A DNA stretch of 64,000 nt, taken from positions 1,557,736 to 1,621,735 of the forward strand of contig JH720295.1 in NCBI GenBank assembly GCA_000231825.2, in the 5' to 3' direction. The position numbers and the translations under genes are program-made. Origin of the DNA: Tetrahymena elliotti 4EA (taxonomy: Eukaryota > Ciliophora > Oligohymenophorea > Hymenostomatida > Tetrahymenidae). Positions 59,432 through 64,000 of this stretch are shown in pieces; the stretch's first letter is position 1; each line of letters starts with the position of its first letter. The notes under the pieces were generated by a model. The model worked only from the letters and a program-made list of their open reading frames with translations. It was not told the DNA's origin and made no database searches.

Positions 59432-62400
59432 ATGAACCTATTTGAAGATGGAATTTAATATTTCAAAGATAAAAATTATTAAGAAGCGCTAAAGTGCTTT
59501 AGGCAAGCTCTAGATGAGAATTAGAGAGTAGAAGATTGTAGGAATAAAATGGGAGAGATTTATGAGAGTATTTTGAAGTATGATTTAGCATTTGAAATGT
59601 ATAATAGGAATATTAAGAACAAAAATGATGCTGAATCGTATTTCAGAATAACAAATTTACTCATGAACTAAAATAAGTTAGAGTAGGCAACTTTTTTTAT
59701 AAATTAAGGTACATAGCTGCATCCTCATAATGCTTCTTTATTATATGTGAAAGGACTACTTCTATAGTCTAAATATAAATAGCATTAAGAAGCTGTTATA
59801 AATTTTGATAAATGCTTGTAAAAAGATCCAACATACAAAGAAGCTATTTTGAAGAAAATAGACAGTTTATTTGAATTAAAAGAATATCATTAAATTATAG
59901 ATTCTTATAATAAATACTTAAAAATGAGTAATAACAATATAGAAGTTTATAAAAAAATAGGAAATATATAAATATTATTGTTTTAATATAAGAATGCAAT
60001 AGAAAACTATCTTTAATGTATTTAGTTAGATTAAAATTTTACCGAAGCTTATCACAATTTAGGGAGTGTTTATTAGATTGTTCATTAATATGATTCAGCA
60101 ATTTAAATATTTGATTAATGCATTTCAGCCATGCTTAGAATTGCTAAAAATTCAGCTTTAAGCTAAGATTTTAACAACAAAGGATTTACAAAGAAAAAAA
60201 GAAAGATTTTAATTGCTTAGAGAAGAAAAACTTAAGAGTAAATTTTAAACAATTTGGTTGTATAGAAGAAATATGATGAGCTGTTACTTTTTTTAAGCAA
60301 ACTTCTGTAGCCTTGGAAAGATTTAATTTTGAACAGTTAAGAGTATGTTTAACAAAGGAAAATGTCAATAGCTTAAAAAATTTTAAATAATAACACTCCA
60401 GTTGTAAATCGCTTTTCTCCTCGCTTTGAATAAATTATGTATTTTTAGTTGAGTAAGGCAAAATGCTTAAAAGAACTAGGAAGGTATGAAGAAAGTTTAA
60501 CAGAGCTAAAGGTGTGTGAGAAATCTGAACAACATTTAGATGAATGTGCTTTATTAAGGAGTAAACTTCTTCTCTTAAGTAAATTATAAGGTTATAAAGA
60601 AGAAACAGAAAACAATAATGAGGAAAGAAATCTTAATGAAGAAGTTAAGAAAGACTAAACAAATGATAAGGAACAATAAAATAATGATTGGTAGACAGAA
60701 TAAAGAAAGGAAGCTATTAAGTTATTAAGGGAAGTACTTGAAAGAGATCCAACAAATTCAAAAGCATTACTTTAATTAGGAGAAATATATGATATTGAGA
60801 AAGAAATTCCTAAATAAATTTAAATTTATTCATTCATTCTAGAAAATTAGCCATATAATGAAGAGGCAATAAATAAATTAATAAATATTTCTAAAAAAGG
60901 ATTTACAATAGATAACATAAGAGAACTAAAAGGAAAATTAAATTTTTTAAAACACTCTCAATATGAAGATTTTATTTATGCATGTCTGCAAGCAGATTAG
61001 TTTATGGAGCAAACAGAAATTACAAACTCTGTAGCAAGATTAATAAATGAAGGAATTTAATTTTATCATCAAAATAAATATTAAGTAGAGAATTCAACTT
61101 CTTTTTTAAAGTTATTTTTTTATTTTGGAAAGCAATATGATTTATCGGTTAAATATTACAATATGTTCAATGATTCTACTTCACCACAATCAATGCTTGT
61201 ATTTGCTAAAGCTCTTTTTAGATCTAATAATTATATAAAAGCATTAGAAATTATTAATTTTCTTCAAAAACAATACTGTGTTCTCTTACCTACTTAATAA
61301 GAGTCTTAAGAAAATATCCCAAATCAAATCACAAATATTTAAAATCAGACAACAGCAATTGGCTCAAAATTAAATCTTCTTAATACTTAGAGTTACATAA
61401 ATAACAATTTTCCATAATAGTAGAATAATAATAATCAAAAAAGTGAATAAAATTTACTGAGTAAAATAGAAGTATCAAAAGCTCATAGTAGCTCTATATC
61501 TTCTTCTAGCAGCAATTAAGGCCTCATATTAATGAATTCTCAAAGCATGTCATTTAAAAATTAGTTCTCAAAAATGTAGCATCTATTTTTATTAGTATAA
61601 GGATAATGTTTTGAAAGGCTTCAAATGTATGAAAAAGCTCTTGTTTGCTACTCTGATGCTATAATAGTGTAGCCTAAATTCTATCTGATATATTTCCATA
61701 GAGGATAACTTTATTATAAAATGGGTTTATTAGGTGATGCATTGAAAAATGTGGAAAAAGCAATATTATTTAACTAATTCCATACAAACTCATTGCTTTT
61801 AATGGCTAAAATTTTCCAAAAATAACAAAAAAAATCTGAATATTTATCCACATTATAGAAAGGATTAAAGCTCTTATCAAATTCCATTTCATTAACACAT
61901 ATTGGAGATGAAGATGATGCAGAATTTCTGCTTGCAGATAGTGGAAGAGCAGATGAACTGAATGATGAAAGCTTAAATTATGCATTTAATAATAACAATG
62001 TAGAAGACTATGATGAAGAAGATGAACAAGAATTTGATTATTTCATTCAATAAAAAATTAAAAAATTACAAAAATCAAACATGACATCAGCATCTATAAA
62101 TGAAAGAGCACCTTCACATTTAATAGAAGGTATTTCTTCATTTGAAGAAAATTTCATAGAGGAAAGTAAATTCCATCTCGAAACAGCTCTAACTGAAGTT
62201 ATTGTTTAAGAACAAAAATCTTTAACTTATAATCCAATTCTTCTTTTGTGCTAAAATCAAGATTAAATTTCTTAAACAAGATTTGCAGCACACTACTATC
62301 TTAATCAAGCATATCTTAAAAATATTTACAAAAACAAAAGCCAAAAATAACAAGCCAGTGAAAAAATAACAACAAATGATAAATAACTTAAAAATAAAAT

Positions 62401-63934
62401 GGACAGTTTGGATTCAGCTTTAGACAATAATCTTTACAAATTAGGTTTTCTTATTAATAAAGCTCTTTTGTATTTTTCATTCAATCAATATAATCTAGGA
62501 ATAGATATTTTTTTTGATGAATTATTCCCAGAATATGCGATTTCAGAAGCTTCTACCTATGAATAAGCAGAAGCAGTCATTTATACAGGAGCAACGCATC
62601 TAATTTATCCTCTTTTCTCTTTGGGACTGAATGAAAAACTAATTAAACTATGTGAATATATTTCTGAATTTAAGAAAAAAGTAAAGAAAAAAGAAGTATC
62701 TATCCCATAACACATTCAAGAAAAATTACCAAGCACAGAATATTTAATTTTAATTAGCATTGCTAATTATAGACAAGCAAAATATGAAGAATCAATTAAC
62801 TGCTTATAATTATTGATTCAAACTCATTTAGATCCTATATAATTATAAAATTCAAGTTCTAATAAATTTGTTTAAAGATGGAATGAATACTCTAAAATTA
62901 CTCATTTCTTTTTATCTTTAAATTTCTTCCAACTTAATAACATACCTAGTTGTTTGAATCACCTTTAATTGTATCTAAGAGAAACCCCTGAAAACTATAA
63001 ATAAATTACAAACAATAATGCTAATAACAATAATAATTTATTTAAAACTGACAATAAATTAAACTAAAAATAATTGTCCTCCTCTACTGAAATTATAATT
63101 TAACATTTATAATCTGATTGTTCTTATGTATTGATGGTCGATCTTCTTTTATAAAATAAACTATCATCAGAAGTACCTCCTTTGTGCGAAGCTATTTTAG
63201 AGAGTCTTTATGATCAAATCATGTAATACTCTCTCCCAACAATTCTTTAAATACCTAGATAAGGTTATTTCACAAGATGCCAGAACTATCTAACCAAAAA
63301 TCTTAAAAATCTAACTATTTAAAAAATTAAGCCTCAATTTGAAGGCTCACTGAGAATTTTTTTCCCATTAATAAATGAAGAAAATGCTGATTTTATTGGT
63401 AAAGTATTTGACTTCTATGAATACTCTTATTTTGATAGACAGTCTAATTTAAACTCTCATCTATTGGTGAAACTAGAAGGTGGTATTATTAGCTAAATTA
63501 TGAATCCTATCTAAGGCAAAAAAATAATTCTTGCAGAATAAAGGTGTGAAGCTAATAAAATTAGAAATCAATAACAATAAAGAGAAATGATTTATAGACT
63601 TATTTTGACCCATAAATCTATCCTCAAAGTACACTTCTTTCTAAAGTAAGGAAGAGATATTTATGCTATCTAAGACGAATCATATCCTAATTCTAATGCT
63701 TCTAATTTGTCATCTAAAAATAGCTTTTCTAATCTATAAAATTTTAGCCAAATCAAGTAACTTATTATTTATTACAACAATTATCTCTATTTTTTTATAA
63801 ATTAACTGTTAAAGAAGGAGGGTAGGGCGGAGTTTAATGGTTGTGAAATTTAAATTTAAAATTCCCAATTACAAAAATAGAAATCCAAAAATTTTTTCTC
63901 AAAACACAAAACAAAACCCTCCAAATAACCTTGA
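59432..63934 (+). CDS. Large TPR-repeat protein
   Basis: Single exon of exactly 1500 codons from ATG to TGA at 63932-63934, with very many TAA/TAG Gln codons. The first ~230 residues are tetratricopeptide repeats, e.g. FEDGIQYFKDKNYQEALKCF, HPHNASLLYVKGLLL, AVINFDKCLQKDPTYKEAIL and AIENYLQCIQLDQNFTEAYH. A second TPR group follows near residue 420-470 (KEAIKLLREVLERDPTNSKA), and a third near residue 730-800 (YEKALVCYSDAIIVQPKFYL, GDALKNVEKAILFNQFHTNS). Between them are Gln/Asn/Ser-rich linkers and an acidic stretch (YDEEDEQEFDY). The C-terminal ~300 residues have no recognised domain. TPR arrays bind partner proteins; in ciliates many such genes exist and several act in cilia, but nothing here proves that. 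Expression and partners unknown. Confidence 0.88.
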
Positions 63935-64000
63935 TTATAAAATAAAAAAAAATAGATTGATAGTTAATATAATATATTTAAATGTCTTATTAATAAATAA

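Noticed and set aside
1..64000. tRNA or rRNA genes
   Set aside because: No GTTC-type T-loop with matching acceptor stem and no rRNA-like conserved block was seen by eye on either strand; a covariance-model search would be decisive.
1..64000. CRISPR arrays or bacterial operon signals
   Set aside because: The code, introns and gene spacing are those of a ciliate nucleus; no regular short direct repeats with unique spacers were found.

Overview
The window reads as nuclear DNA of a ciliate, most probably Tetrahymena. It is very AT-rich, and every recognisable protein is readable only if TAA and TAG are glutamine and TGA is the sole stop. Introns are short to medium, about 46-160 nt with one of 824 nt, which does not fit Paramecium (introns near 25 nt). 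The species, and whether this is macronuclear or micronuclear sequence, cannot be settled from the window. There is one assembly gap (58543-58879). Gene ends below were found by hand translation in ciliate code. For most genes the exon sum is an exact multiple of three, which is an independent check on the model.

Layout. 1-656 (-): the 5' part of a divergent polyubiquitin gene. 2.9-10.1 kb (+): four tandem paralogs of a secreted SIMPL/DUF541 protein, interrupted by a dead Tc1/mariner transposon. 10.9-15.4 kb: a B-box/MORN gene and a truncated MORN paralog (both -), with a frame-broken PEX11-like gene (+) between them. 16.5-18.3 kb (-): a type I membrane protein. 18.8-22.6 kb (-): two diverged cyclins in tandem. 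23.7-25.4 kb: a small ORF and an unexplained higher-GC block. 26.1-28.6 kb (-): a five-finger C2H2 protein. 28.6-36.4 kb: a long stretch with no gene I can support. 36.4-37.9 kb: a decaying array in which each 90-nt exon encodes one leucine-rich repeat, with a 117-bp MITE in one intron. 38.4-40.6 kb (-): a cysteine-rich secreted protein with two compensating frame breaks. 42.6-43.9 kb (-): an alpha/beta hydrolase. 44.8-47.1 kb (+): a ROK1/DDX52 helicase, convergent with a TBC-domain protein (47.4-49.9 kb, -). 50-54 kb: degenerate repeats and one ORF without reassigned codons. 54.4-58.0 kb (+): a Na,K-ATPase-type pump. 59.4-63.9 kb (+): a 1500-residue TPR protein.

The genes do not form one pathway. 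Ubiquitin, helicase, Rab-GAP, cyclins and pump are housekeeping types scattered among lineage-specific families. The main theme is local tandem duplication: ubiquitin units, SIMPL genes, MORN genes, cyclins and LRR exons. Some copies are intact, some have diverged and some are decaying. The less ordinary items are the SIMPL array, the LRR intron-exon modules with their dated MITE insertion, the divergent ubiquitin units and the PEX11 relic.
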